Source of the DNA: CAVWUA01 sp963758025
GTDB lineage: Bacteria > Planctomycetota > Planctomycetia > Isosphaerales > Isosphaeraceae
Direction of reading: 5' to 3'
DNA: 64,000 nt
Assembly: GCA_963758025.1 (NCBI GenBank)
Contig: CAVWUA010000011.1
Span: 62,001 to 126,000 of the forward strand
Shown here: positions 37,687-46,202 of the stretch, one piece after another
Numbering within the stretch: position 1 is the stretch's first letter
How the letters are laid out: each line of letters starts with the position of its first letter
Position numbers and translations under genes: made by a program
Notes under the pieces: generated by a model
What the model saw: the letters and a program-made list of their open reading frames with translations, nothing else
Database searches by the model: none
Told to the model about the DNA's origin: nothing

Positions 37687-39792
37687 CTACCGGAAGGATT
37701 CATCAAAGGTGAGCAACAACGCAAGAAGACTAAAGGGGACTTTATGGTTTAGCGAGTCGGGGGCTTCCTCCCTCACGATCAGGGTGGCCTCACGGACGGA
37801 AAAACAGTCCTCGCCCGAGAAGACGAGGTGGACTGTCCGCCCGTCGTCCGAGAACCACTTGGTCGGCAAGCTCGCCGATTCCCCGGGCGCCACGTCCCAT
37901 TGTTCGTGGAAGTCGCATGTGGACCAGGGTCCCCAGGGCTCGGGGGCTTCATGAAGCCCCAGGCCCCCTTCCCAGCGCGCATCCTGATCGGAAATGACCT
38001 GCACCCAGAGGTAGCGTTTCAGAACGGGATGATAACTGACCGAGGATCGCCCGCAACGGCCCGGATCGGTGAAAACCGCCCCTCGGTCTTCGATCTGTTT
38101 CGACCAGCGGGGTTGATGATCGGAATCAGGCCCTTCAAAGAACTCGTAAGCCTCGCGTTCCCGGATCCGGTTTTGGGGAACCCTCGCCAGGATCATCCGG
38201 TCGGCGGGGACGTAGGCACTCGATGAGTCCGGCGAGATGATGTACACATGATCGTCTCGTGCACCCTCATAGTTCTTCCCGAACTGGATGAAGGTCGGGC
38301 AACCGAAGCTGGTGGTGAATTTCCAGGGGCTCCAGGTCCAGGTTTCGCCCTGATCCGCCGACCAGGCCAGTTGCGCATTGTCAGCGTTCCGTGCCCATAG
38401 GTAGAGGATACCGTCCACCATGAGCAGGCCGCTGGCTTTCTTGCCGGAGGGGCCATCCCCCGTCTGCTCGCCGGACGGCGAGCGAATGTTCTGGCCCTCG
38501 AAGTTCTCGGAGGGACCGAGAACCCGGGCGAACCCGAGGCTCAGCTTGCGGGGGACGAACGGCTCGAAACCGCGACCGTCTCCGTAAGCGGTGTATTGCG
38601 CGTCATCCGAACCCCAGGTGATCGGCCAGTTGTCGCTCCCCTTCGCCCGACGGACGATCGACGAAGCGGGCGCCCAGTTCACGCCGACGACGCGACGGCT
38701 CGGGGGATAGGGCGCGGCGGAACCGACCGAGGCCGACTGGACGGCGGCGACGATCGGCTCCAGAAAGGGCGCGAGCACGTCGTAATGGCCGCCGCCCTCC
38801 TCACGCTTCCAGGACTGGCCCGCCCGGGCAATGACCAGGTCCAGGCTCGGGATGACGACGATCAGGCTATCGTAGAGGCCCCACGACCAGTACGCATCGC
38901 GGGGAACGTCGGCCAGGGTTCCGTCGGCATTGTTCCACCAGAGCAAGCCGTAGTGATCCGACGCGTTGCCGTGATCGCCGTTTTCCCACTCGGCCAGACC
39001 GACCACGCCCGGAACGGGCCGCCGGGCGATATCGATAAATTCGCGCGAAAGAATCCGCTGATCCTTCCAGCGTCCCCCGCGCAGGTAGAGCAGGCCGATC
39101 CGTGCCATGGCATCGACATTCGCGCTGATGCCCGACCCGAATTCGCGCCGCTCGATGCCGTGAATCTGGTGGGGCCGATAGCTATTGTTCCGCCACGTCA
39201 GGTCGTCGGGCGTGATGCCCAGGGGAGTGAAGACGCGATCGAACATGAGTTCCTTCATGTCCTGTCCATACGCGAGCGTCAGGCACTCCGCGAGCCAGTT
39301 CGGTCCGGCGTCGCTGTAGTGCCAGCGCGTGCCGGGCCGGAACAGCAGCTTGCCGTAACCCCCCGGCTTCTCGAACCCCGCGGTCTGGGTCGCCAGATGG
39401 CGGATCGTGATCTCGTCCAGCCAACCGGTCTTCGCGTTGTCGTCCGGCGGAATCCCCAGTTCGGGATGGACCGACCGTGCCCGATCATCCAGGCGAATCT
39501 TCCCATCCCGGATCGCGAGGCCCAGGGCCGTAGCGCCGAACGACTTGGTGGAGGATTTCAGGTCGTATCGGTGCTGGAGATCCCCCCAGGAGAGAACCAG
39601 ACGACCACCCCGGACGATCATCCCCGAGCCATGCCCGGTGAGGGCATAATTCCGCACCTGCGCCAGTCGCGCCCGATCCATCCCCATCGTGGCCGGTTCG
39701 GCTCGCTCCCAGCGGGGCATCGGCCAGACCTCTTCGGCCGCCGCCGGTTGTGCGGCGAGCCACATCATGAAGACGAAAAATGATGAGCGCAT
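37687..39792 (-). CDS. Exported serine beta-lactamase-like hydrolase fused to a DUF4185-like domain
   Basis: A 701-residue protein. A signal peptide (MRSSFFVFMMWLAAQPAAA) precedes a class C beta-lactamase/D-aminopeptidase-like domain of residues about 25-360: the nucleophile motif is in SSTKSFGATALGLA (SxxK), the second motif in WHYSDAGPNWLAECL (YxD/N position), and VRGGRLVLSWGDL lies before. Residues about 370-690 read as a second, beta-rich domain (WPITWGSDDAQYTAYGDGRG, LLMVDGILYLWARNADNAQL, YHPVLKRYLWVQVISDQDAR) like DUF4185, a predicted glycan-active propeller. This combination suggests ester or peptide hydrolysis at a sugar-bearing target. The final 20 residues look unlike the rest and may reflect an unseen indel. 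Confidence 0.85.
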   Translation of the reverse strand: MRSSFFVFMMWLAAQPAAAEEVWPMPRWERAEPATMGMDRARLAQVRNYALTGHGSGMIVRGGRLVLSWGDLQHRYDLKSSTKSFGATALGLAIRDGKIRLDDRARSVHPELGIPPDDNAKTGWLDEITIRHLATQTAGFEKPGGYGKLLFRPGTRWHYSDAGPNWLAECLTLAYGQDMKELMFDRVFTPLGITPDDLTWRNNSYRPHQIHGIERREFGSGISANVDAMARIGLLYLRGGRWKDQRILSREFIDIARRPVPGVVGLAEWENGDHGNASDHYGLLWWNNADGTLADVPRDAYWSWGLYDSLIVVIPSLDLVIARAGQSWKREEGGGHYDVLAPFLEPIVAAVQSASVGSAAPYPPSRRVVGVNWAPASSIVRRAKGSDNWPITWGSDDAQYTAYGDGRGFEPFVPRKLSLGFARVLGPSENFEGQNIRSPSGEQTGDGPSGKKASGLLMVDGILYLWARNADNAQLAWSADQGETWTWSPWKFTTSFGCPTFIQFGKNYEGARDDHVYIISPDSSSAYVPADRMILARVPQNRIREREAYEFFEGPDSDHQPRWSKQIEDRGAVFTDPGRCGRSSVSYHPVLKRYLWVQVISDQDARWEGGLGLHEAPEPWGPWSTCDFHEQWDVAPGESASLPTKWFSDDGRTVHLVFSGEDCFSVREATLIVREEAPDSLNHKVPFSLLALLLTFDESFR

Positions 39793-40018
39793 GGGTCGAA
39801 CAATCCTCCCGGATCACGAGGTTTCGCACGCCAGGGTTTGAACGTAATCGGCCCCGGTCCGCGAAGCAACAGGGGAGCGTGGCGTCTGCCGTTGCGGCAA
39901 ATTCGTGGAAGTTACCGGGGCATTCGTCAGACGAATTGGTATCATTCAGGGTCAGGTCCGAAGCCATCAGCCGGCGCGGTTGATGCCCTGATTGTTTCCC
40001 GACGAGGAGTCGAGTGCG

Positions 40019-41254
40019 ATGGCCCCTGATGAGAAGAACCTCACTGATCGCCGCACGTTCCTCCAGGCCGGCGCCCTGGCGGCGTCGGCCATGACGTTGA
40101 CCTCTGCTACGAGAGGACAAGACGCCCCCGCGAAGGAAGCGACGATTCCCCGGCGCAAGCTGGGCAAGACCGGGGTCGAGATCACGATGCTCGATCAGGG
40201 GGCGGTCCGCAGTTCAAGCCTCGAACGCATCCTGCGCTTCGCCTTCGCCAACGGCATCCGCACCTTCGACACCGCCAAGGTGTACGGCTCGGAGCCGGAC
40301 TTCAAGAAGTGGTTCGACCGGGAACCCGAGGTGCGCAAGCAGATCTTCCTGGTGACGAAAGACACGCCCCGCACCCCGTCCCAGATGTTGAAGATGGTGG
40401 ACGAGCGGCTGGCGACGCTTGGCACCGATTACATCGACCTGTTCTTCATCCACGGGTTCGGCGATCACCACTCGCTGGACGACGCCATCAACCTGGTCAA
40501 GAGCAAGGAATTCAAGGAGACGGCCGAGGCGATCCGCAAGTCGGGGAAGGCCAGGTTCGTCGGCTTCTCGTCCCACCATAAGGACCGCGCCAGATCATCC
40601 AGGCCGCCGCGGAAGGGGGGATCGTGGACGCGATCATGCTCCAGTACACCCCCTGGCTCGACAAGGATTCCGCCCTCAACAAGGCACTCGACGCCTGCTG
40701 GGAGAAAGGGATCGGCCTGATCTCGATGAAGCAAATCGCCGGCCAGTTCTTTGGCGACAGACCGAAGGGGAACATCCTTGAGGATGTGGTCCGACGGGTG
40801 CCGACGCTCAAGGAAAAGAACCTGACGCCCTTCCAGGGGCTGCTGCACGCGATCTGGACCGACGAACGGATCAGCAGCAGTTGCGTCTCGATGCGCAACA
40901 CCGACCAGATCCGCGAGAACACCGACGCCGCGCGACGCTTCGAACCGCTGAAGACGGCGGAGATTCACGAGCTGCGAGACGCGGCGCCGGTCGCATGGCC
41001 CGATGCTCTGCGCCGATTGCGACGGCCGCTGCTCGGTCGCCGCCGGGACGACCGCCGAGCTGGGCAACCTCACGCGGTTCCTGACCTACCATGAATATCA
41101 CGGCGACCGCGTCGAGGCCCGACGCCAGTACGCCCGGCTTTCGACCCAGGCCCGCGACTGGTCCGGCGCGGACCTCGACGCCGCCCGCGCCGCATGCCCC
41201 AACCGTCTCGACTTCGCCAAGCTGCTCCCCGAGGTCGAGCGGCATCTGTCGTGA
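40019..41254 (+). CDS. Tat-exported aldo/keto reductase with C-terminal Cys cluster, frameshifted twice
   Basis: About 410 residues after repair. ATG 40019 follows GAGGAG and begins MAPDEKNLTDRRTFLQAGAL, a twin-arginine signal. The reductase barrel: TIPRRKLGKTGVEITMLDQG, NGIRTFDTAKVYGSEPD, KQIFLVTKDTPRTPSQM, YIDLFFIHGFGDHH, ARFVGFSSHHKD. The frame changes near 40590, resuming QIIQAAAEGGIVDAIMLQYT, and again near 41000, resuming GPMLCADCDGRCSVAAGTTA and ending at TGA 41254. CADCDGRC resembles the cysteine cluster at the C-terminus of planctomycete AKRs described as ferredoxin-like. It is distinct in sequence from the reductase at 35005-36214. Substrate unknown. Confidence 0.88.
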
Positions 41255-41267
41255 GGGAACAACCGGA

Positions 41268-41304
41268 GCGCCCGGTTTCGGGCAACGCCGATGCCGGGGC
41301 GCTG
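41268..41304. terminator. Hairpin between convergent AKR and aldolase genes
   Basis: AGCGCCCGG (41268-41276) pairs, with one bulge, with CCGGGGCGCT (41295-41304). It lies 14 nt after the aldo/keto reductase stop and at the expected C-terminal end of the convergent aldolase gene. No T-run, so a weak or bidirectional terminator is the best reading. Confidence 0.45.
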
Positions 41305-42073
41305 AATAGAAGTTCTTGTAGCGTTCCTTGAACGCCCGGATGCCGCCGTGGACGGCATGGATATCGAAGCCGAGCACGAACATCTTGCAGCCGCGATCGG
41401 CCATGCGCGCGGCGTACTCCGGGCCTCTCGGGACGATGCCCCAGGGCTTGCCGGCGTCTCGGCAGGCGTCCGCGATGCGGTCGATCGTCTCCAGGCAGCG
41501 CGGGTGCTCGAACTGGCCCGGAACGCCGAGAACCTGGCTGATATCGGCCGGACCGACGAAGAGGAGATCGACGTCGGGGACCGCCGCGATCTCGGCGACG
41601 CGCTCGATCGCGCCGGCGGTTTCGATCTGGATGCCGACGAAGATTTGCTCGTTGGTCCGCTCAACGTAGTCCTTCGTCGGCGTCAGGCCGAAGCGGCCGT
41701 CGCGGTTGCCGCCGTTCAGGCCGCGCTCGCCGCGCGGCCAGAACTTCGCCCAGCGCACGGCGCGTTCGGCATCCTCGGGGGAGCGGACCATGCTGACCAT
41801 CACTCCACCGGCGCCGGCTTCCAGAGGACGCATGATCGACGCGTAATCGGTCGCGGGCAATCGGACGAAGTGATCCATTCCGTACGCCCTGGCCGCGAGC
41901 GTGGCGATCTCGATATCCCGCATCGACAGGCCGGCGTGCTCGGCGTCGAGCCAGAGCCCGTCATAACCGCCGTGTTCACCGACGATCTCGATGAATTTCG
42001 GGCTGAACAGTTGCCCGATCCCGAACAGCCTCACGAACTTCCCCTCGGCCAGCAACTGCTTGATCCTTGCCAT
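41303..42073 (-). CDS. HpcH/HpaI-type aldolase; expected stop codon missing
   Basis: A class II, metal-dependent aldolase of the HpcH/HpaI family (PF03328), which cleaves 2-keto-3-deoxy acids to pyruvate and an aldehyde. Conserved parts: MARIKQLLAEGKFVRLFGIG, YDGLWLDAEHAGLS, ERGLNGGNRDG, the Glu of VGIQIETAGAIERV and the Asp of LLFVGPADISQVLG (metal ligands), and GFDIHAVHGGIRAFKERYKN. The family usually ends around residue 257 at NFYS, the coordinate given here. The frame has no stop there and stays open to 40871, running antisense into the aldo/keto reductase gene with non-conserved residues. I treat that 143-residue extension as an artefact of a changed stop codon or an indel. Confidence 0.85.
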
Positions 42074-42316
42074 GTTCGACCGCCCTTCGCGTCTGTTGAT
42101 GAAACGTGCCGTTTGCTTCGAGAATGCCGGATTCCGAAGATTCTAGAGTCTCCTCCCGTTCAGGGCGACCAGGAAGACTCCACGTGACCCGTTCGACCGG
42201 ACCTTCCGCGTCGAAAATAGCCCCATGAGATGCTGGAACCGCCGGACGCTTCCCGTAAGATAGGCATGTCGTGCCTAACCCGCGAAGATGGTCCCCCCGA
42301 GCGATCCGGCACAATC

Positions 42317-43054
42317 ATGCTCTCAACGGCTCTCGATTTCGACGCGGACGAGACGGCTTCCTCGACGTCCCGTTCTCTGCCCCGGGCTCCCGTGTTCCGG
42401 CTGGCGTTCGGTGAGTTGCTCTGGCGCGTGACGTTCTTCGTCTTTCTGTTCCGCGAGCTTCACGTCATCCAGACCTTCTGGTCGTTCCGCTGGGCTCCGC
42501 CCTCGCGGCGGATCATGGCGATTCTGGCCCATACGCCCAAGCAGATGTTCCGGGCCTTCCTGATCGGGGCCATCGCGGCCGTCGTCTGCGACCTCGTTTT
42601 TCGCCTCATCGTCCGGCCGCTCATGGTGCGCTGGTATAATCCCGTGAACCTCGACCCGGCGAGCGAGCACCCACTCCTGTTCCGCCTGGCAACCAGCGAG
42701 GCGATCGACTTCGAACTCCCGGCGCGTCAGGTCCAGGGCCGGCATCGCCCCCCCGGCACGCTCATCCGCACGGACCGGACGATCTGGTTCTTCCCCTTCG
42801 CCTGGGATGCGGAACCGTGGTCGCTCCCTGTCGATCGCCTGGCTGAGATCCACGTCGAGCCCGCCCGGCGCCGGGTGCTGGGACTGGTCAAAGGGTATCC
42901 CGAGCACCTCGTCCTGATCGATCAGGACGGTGCGCGATCGGTCTTCGTGCTGGCCGACCCGGCCGAGTTCCTTCGGCGCTTCGACGGGGCCGAGAACGCG
43001 ACAATCCCACCGTCTCCCACGCAACCGGAGTTCATCTCCGTGGAACGCTTGTGA
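42317..43054 (+). CDS. Membrane protein of unknown function
   Basis: A protein of about 245 residues. ATG 42317 is my choice, though in-frame ATGs at 42230 and 42266 exist and no clear ribosome-binding site decides. Hydrophobic segments: WRVTFFVFLFRELHVIQTFW near residue 38 and MFRAFLIGAIAAVVCDLVF near residue 80. The C-terminal half is soluble and reads like a PH-type or bounded beta domain: WFFPFAWDAEPWSLPVDRLA, AEIHVEPARRRVLGLVKGYP, LVLIDQDGARSVFVLADPAE. Two membrane helices before a PH-like domain suggest a peripheral regulatory or lipid-sensing role, but this is unproven. The 2-hydroxyacid dehydrogenase follows 44 nt downstream and may be co-transcribed. Confidence 0.75.
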   Translation: MLSTALDFDADETASSTSRSLPRAPVFRLAFGELLWRVTFFVFLFRELHVIQTFWSFRWAPPSRRIMAILAHTPKQMFRAFLIGAIAAVVCDLVFRLIVRPLMVRWYNPVNLDPASEHPLLFRLATSEAIDFELPARQVQGRHRPPGTLIRTDRTIWFFPFAWDAEPWSLPVDRLAEIHVEPARRRVLGLVKGYPEHLVLIDQDGARSVFVLADPAEFLRRFDGAENATIPPSPTQPEFISVERL

Positions 43055-43098
43055 CGGTCTGGGAATATTTCCCAAACGTTTGTGGAGAGAACCGACCG

Positions 43099-44095
43099 AT
43101 GCCCGAGCGATTCCGGGTGCTGATCACCGACTTTCTGGCCGAGACGAGCGTCGAGACGCCCATTCTGGGCGACATCGCGGACCTTGTGACGGCCCGCGCG
43201 TTTGACGAGTCGGAACTTGTCGATCAACTGGCCGACGCCGACGCGATGATCGTCTTTCACGACGTGCCGATGCTCACCGACGCCACCTTCGCACGCGCCG
43301 AGCGCTGCCGGGGGGCCGTGCGGGCGGGGGTCGGTTACAACAACATCGACCTGGCGGCGGCCGGGCGCAATGGCATCGTCGTGTGCAACGTGCCGGATTA
43401 CGGCACCGAGGAAGTCGCCGATCACTCGATCCTGCTCCTGCTGGCCGTCGCCCGCCGCTTGATCCCCTGCCACGATGGCATCCGCCAGGGGGAGTGGCAT
43501 TTCCAACTGGCCCGGGGCACGCCTCGCCTGCGAGGCAAGACGCTCGGCATCGTCGGTTGCGGGCGGATCGGCAGCGCGACGGCCCTCCGCGCGAAGGCGC
43601 GTCGGGCTGGATGTCGTTTTTTACGACCCCTACGCCGTGCCGGGGCTGGATAAGGCGCTGGGCATCCGTCGCGTCAATCGGCTCGAAGAACTACTCGAAC
43701 AGAGTCCGTTCGTGAGCCTGCACTGCTATCTCGATGCCGCGTCGTACCACCTGATCAACGCCGAGGCCCTGGCACGGATGCCCGAGGATGGCATCCTGAT
43801 CAATACGGCCCGAGGGCCGGTCGTCGATCAAACAGCCCTGCTCGAAGCACTCGATCGCGGTCGCCTGCTCGGCGCGGGGCTGGATGTCGTGGAGCGCGAA
43901 CCGCTGGACGACGAGCGCTTGCGTCACCATCCGCGCGTCATCCTCACGCCGCACTCGGCATTTTATAGCGTGGAAGGCTTCGTCGAGCTTCGCTCGAAAG
44001 CCGCCGAGGAGGTCCGCCGCCTGCTCCGGGGAGAACCCCCGCGATGTCCGGTCAACCGCCCCTACCTGTTCGAGCCGCGCGCCCGGATCGACTGA
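43099..44095 (+). CDS. D-isomer-specific 2-hydroxyacid dehydrogenase (CtBP/SerA-like), frameshifted
   Basis: An NAD-dependent dehydrogenase of about 332 residues. ATG 43099 starts MPERFRVLITDFLAE behind GTGGAGAG. Landmarks: RAGVGYNNIDLAAAGRNGIV; the nucleotide loop in GIVGCGRIGSAT near residue 156; the catalytic Arg in LINTARGPVVDQTALLEAL; Glu in LDVVEREPLDDERL; and His in VILTPHSAFYSVEG. The frame changes near 43605, resuming GLDVVFYDPYAVPGLDKALG. The final stop TGA (44093-44095) is followed after one base by ATG 44097 of the radical SAM-like gene, so the two are likely translated together. The substrate is unknown; the sequence is nearer C-terminal-binding-protein-type dehydrogenases than classical SerA. 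Confidence 0.93.
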
Positions 44096-44096
44096 G

Positions 44097-44956
44097 ATGG
44101 ACACCACCGAGACCACGGTCCGGGCGATCTTGACCCGGACCTCGGGGTATTTGAAAACCGTCTGCTCCCACTCCCTCCAGCCGTATCGCGGCTGTCCGTT
44201 CGGCCGATCTCTTTGTGGTGTCGCCTGTTATGTCCAGCACAACATCTACGTGACGCAAGGGCGTCCCTGGGGCTCGTTCCTGGAAGTTCGCGTCAACGCG
44301 GCCGATGCGTACCGCGCGGCCTACCAGCGCGAGCGTGCCTGGGCCAGGAAATCGCGCGGAGGGTTCGTGATCTTCCTGTCCAGCTCCACCGAGCCGTTCC
44401 CGCCGCAGGAGGCCCGGCACGGCGTGACGCGGTCGGTGCTGGAAACCATGATCGACGAGCCGCCCGACGGCCTGATCGTCCAGACGCATTCGGACCGGGT
44501 GGCGGACGTGAACGACCTCCTCATCCCACTGGCCGCGCGTTGCCACCTGCGAGTCCATATTTCGATCGAGACCGACCGCGACCGCCTCCCCGGTTTGCCG
44601 CGTCCCGCCTGTTCGGTGGAACGCCGGTTCGCCGCCGCCGAGCAACTGCACCGCGAGGGCCTGTCGGTTGTCGTCACGGTGTCCCCGCTCTTGCCGATCG
44701 CCGATCCGGATCACTTCTTCCGCCGCATTGCCGAGGTGGCCGACGCCGTCGTGCTCGACCATTACATCGGAGGGGACGGCTCGCCGGAGGGCACACGCAC
44801 GCTCAAGACCGCGCTGCCCGGAGCGATGGCGTCCGTGGACCCCGAATCCGTCACCTCTGGAAGTATCGCGACCGCATGGGAGCAATCGCGCGGAGGTATC
44901 TCCCCGGCCGCGTCGGGTTTCATATCGACGGTTTCGCTTCCCGAAACTGGACATGA
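44097..44956 (+). CDS. SPL-like radical SAM candidate with unusual Cys spacing, frameshifted
   Basis: About 285 residues. The N-terminus holds LQPYRGCPFGRSLCGVACYV with Cys33, Cys40 and Cys44, spaced C-x6-C-x3-C; canonical radical SAM proteins have C-x3-C-x2-C. The rest resembles the spore-photoproduct-lyase-like radical SAM fold: FVIFLSSSTEPFPPQE, GLIVQTHSDRVADVNDLLIP, LRVHISIETDRDRLPG, LHREGLSVVVTVSPLLPI, AVVLDHYIGGDGSPEG. Near 44850 the frame changes and HLWKYRDRMGAIARRYLPGR ends at TGA 44956. It starts one base after the dehydrogenase stop. Function is unknown: a diverged radical SAM enzyme is the best reading, but the odd cluster leaves open a different metal site. Confidence 0.8.
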
Positions 44957-45304
44957 CTGATTCGCCCTAAGCTTTTATTTCGAAACAAGTTGGGAAAACC
45001 CATTGAGTCGGCCTCGCGATTTTTTCAAAATATCTTTCGAATGACAGCGAACCTTTGACGTTATGATCGTGTCGAACAGGACGAACGGCGGGACGACTTT
45101 CATAGGGTCTCCCCGCCGTTTGAATATTGGGAAGCATTTCGCTCCCCGGATCGAATCGAAAGAATCCTTAACCGTTTCTCTTACACCAGCGCAGGCCGAT
45201 CGCGAGACGCTCGGCCTTTCTGGCGGCCAAGGGTTGCCGTCGCGCTCATTTGCCGTCTCGCTTCTCAATCCCGCCCCGAAGAGGGCGGATGTGAGGGTCT
45301 CGCC
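44957..45304. other. Intergenic region, with a possible terminator hairpin at 45084-45120
   Basis: A 348-bp gap, AT-richer than its flanks (about 44960-45060). Within it AACGGCGGG (45084-45092) pairs perfectly with CCCGCCGTT (45112-45120) around a 19-nt loop and is followed by TTGAATATT, which is terminator-like for the plus-strand transcript ending at 44956. No RNA gene or other repeat was seen. Confidence 0.4.
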
Positions 45305-45569
45305 ATGTTGAACCACCTGAATCGCACGCTGTCGGCCAACCTGAACCGGCGGAACCTCGGCACGCTGTCGCAGCATGCCGCCCAGGTGGAGTTCAACAAC
45401 GTGGCCAAGACCCTGCGCATTCGTCCCGACCACATCCTCATTACGCGCAGCGATTCCATGCGCCTCGGAGTCGAGGACCCGATGGAGCCGCGAAGGTATC
45501 CATCGTTTGGTTCCTCGATGCCGAGTTCACCCCCCTCGTCCGGTTCGTGGCCCTTGTGGCTCACATTAG
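45305..45569 (+). CDS. Small hypothetical protein, broken frame
   Basis: ATG 45305 starts MLNHLNRTLSANLNRRNLGT and then ...QVEFNNVAKTLRIRPDHI, ILITRSDSMRLGVEDPMEP. Third codon positions are strongly G/C over about 60 codons, as in real genes of this genome. After about 45487 the bias shifts to the next frame (AKVSIVWFLDAEFTPLVRFV), so a one-base indel is likely; a TAG at 45567-45569 may be the true end. I do not recognise the family. A weak GAGGG site lies about 8 nt upstream. The end coordinate is uncertain. Confidence 0.4.
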
Positions 45570-45850
45570 CCGAACGCGGGGCGGTCGAGGCGGTCGTCGA
45601 AGCACCAGCGCTCCACCAGGAGACGGTCGTCGTACACGACCAGACCTGTCGGATCGCCGGTGCGCAGGGCCAACCCAAACCTCGACAACGCGGAGCGTTC
45701 CGCGTCGCCACCGTCCCAGGCGGTGGTTGTCGAGGTCAGGGTGCCGGCCGTTGGACCGCCCGGACCGCAATAAGCCCTGCCGCGAGACCCGCGGCAGGGG
45801 GGTGAAGGTCGTCCCCCTAGCTCATTCCCGCGAACCTTGAGGGGGATCGG
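45566..45850 (-). CDS. Possible hypothetical protein fragment
   Basis: On the minus strand a frame ending at TAA 45566-45568 reads ...GPTAGTLTSTTTAWDGGD, RSALSRFGLALRTGDPTGLV, VVYDDRLLVERWCFDDRLDR. Third positions are overwhelmingly G/C over about 60 codons, the bias of true genes here. No convincing start was found: upstream the frame runs through a 9-bp palindrome (45775-45799) that looks like a terminator. It may be the end of a gene whose start is lost to indels, or a chance frame. Not recognised as any family; the upper coordinate is a guess. Confidence 0.25.
   Translation of the reverse strand, partial: PIPLKVRGNELGGRPSPPCRGSRGRAYCGPGGPTAGTLTSTTTAWDGGDAERSALSRFGLALRTGDPTGLVVYDDRLLVERWCFDDRLDRPAFG
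45775..45799. terminator. Short strong hairpin
   Basis: CCCTGCCGC (45775-45783) pairs perfectly with GCGGCAGGG (45791-45799) around GAGACCC. On the minus strand it is followed by CTTATTG. It may terminate a transcript, but it lies inside the doubtful minus-strand frame described at 45566-45850, so the call is tentative. Confidence 0.35.
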
Positions 45851-46202
45851 CCCGGCGCCTCGAAGGGCGCCGAGGACCGTTCCGCCTTTGGTTTCTCAAG
45901 CGTCGCGTTGAGCGGGAGGTCGGCCCGCGTGGAGCACGCCAGCGGCGGTTTTTTCGAACCGTCATGGTCCCTTTCTTGGCGTGATCCTCGCCCGAGCCGT
46001 CCCCGTCGGTCGCCGTCGTCGTGATGCTGGTGGCCCGGTCGTGCCCTTCGGTCAGAACCGAAGGGCGAGGACCGGACCGTATCACGATCCAACGGCACCG
46101 TTGAACGAGCCGAGCGCTGGCGTTCGGGTGCGCATTCCGTCCAGCTTACATCACACGACGGGAGCCGCCTGGAGCCATTTCCCTGAGGATCGGGGGATTT
46201 CC
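45851..46202. other. Intergenic region upstream of the sigma factor gene
   Basis: This stretch before the ECF sigma gene holds several open frames with poor coding bias on both strands. A short palindrome lies at about 46038-46062 (GCCCTTCGGT/ACCGAAGGGC). The sigma gene's ribosome-binding site GAGGATCGGGG is at about 46185. I see no clear autoregulatory ECF promoter (AAC/CGTC pair). Confidence 0.35.

Noticed and set aside
40871..41302. C-terminal extension of the aldolase as real protein
   Set aside because: Residues are unlike the family and are the mirror of a conserved reductase on the other strand.
45817..46098. 93-residue minus-strand open frame upstream of the sigma factor
   Set aside because: Codon bias is poor and two frames are equally open; no motif, so I left it as intergenic.
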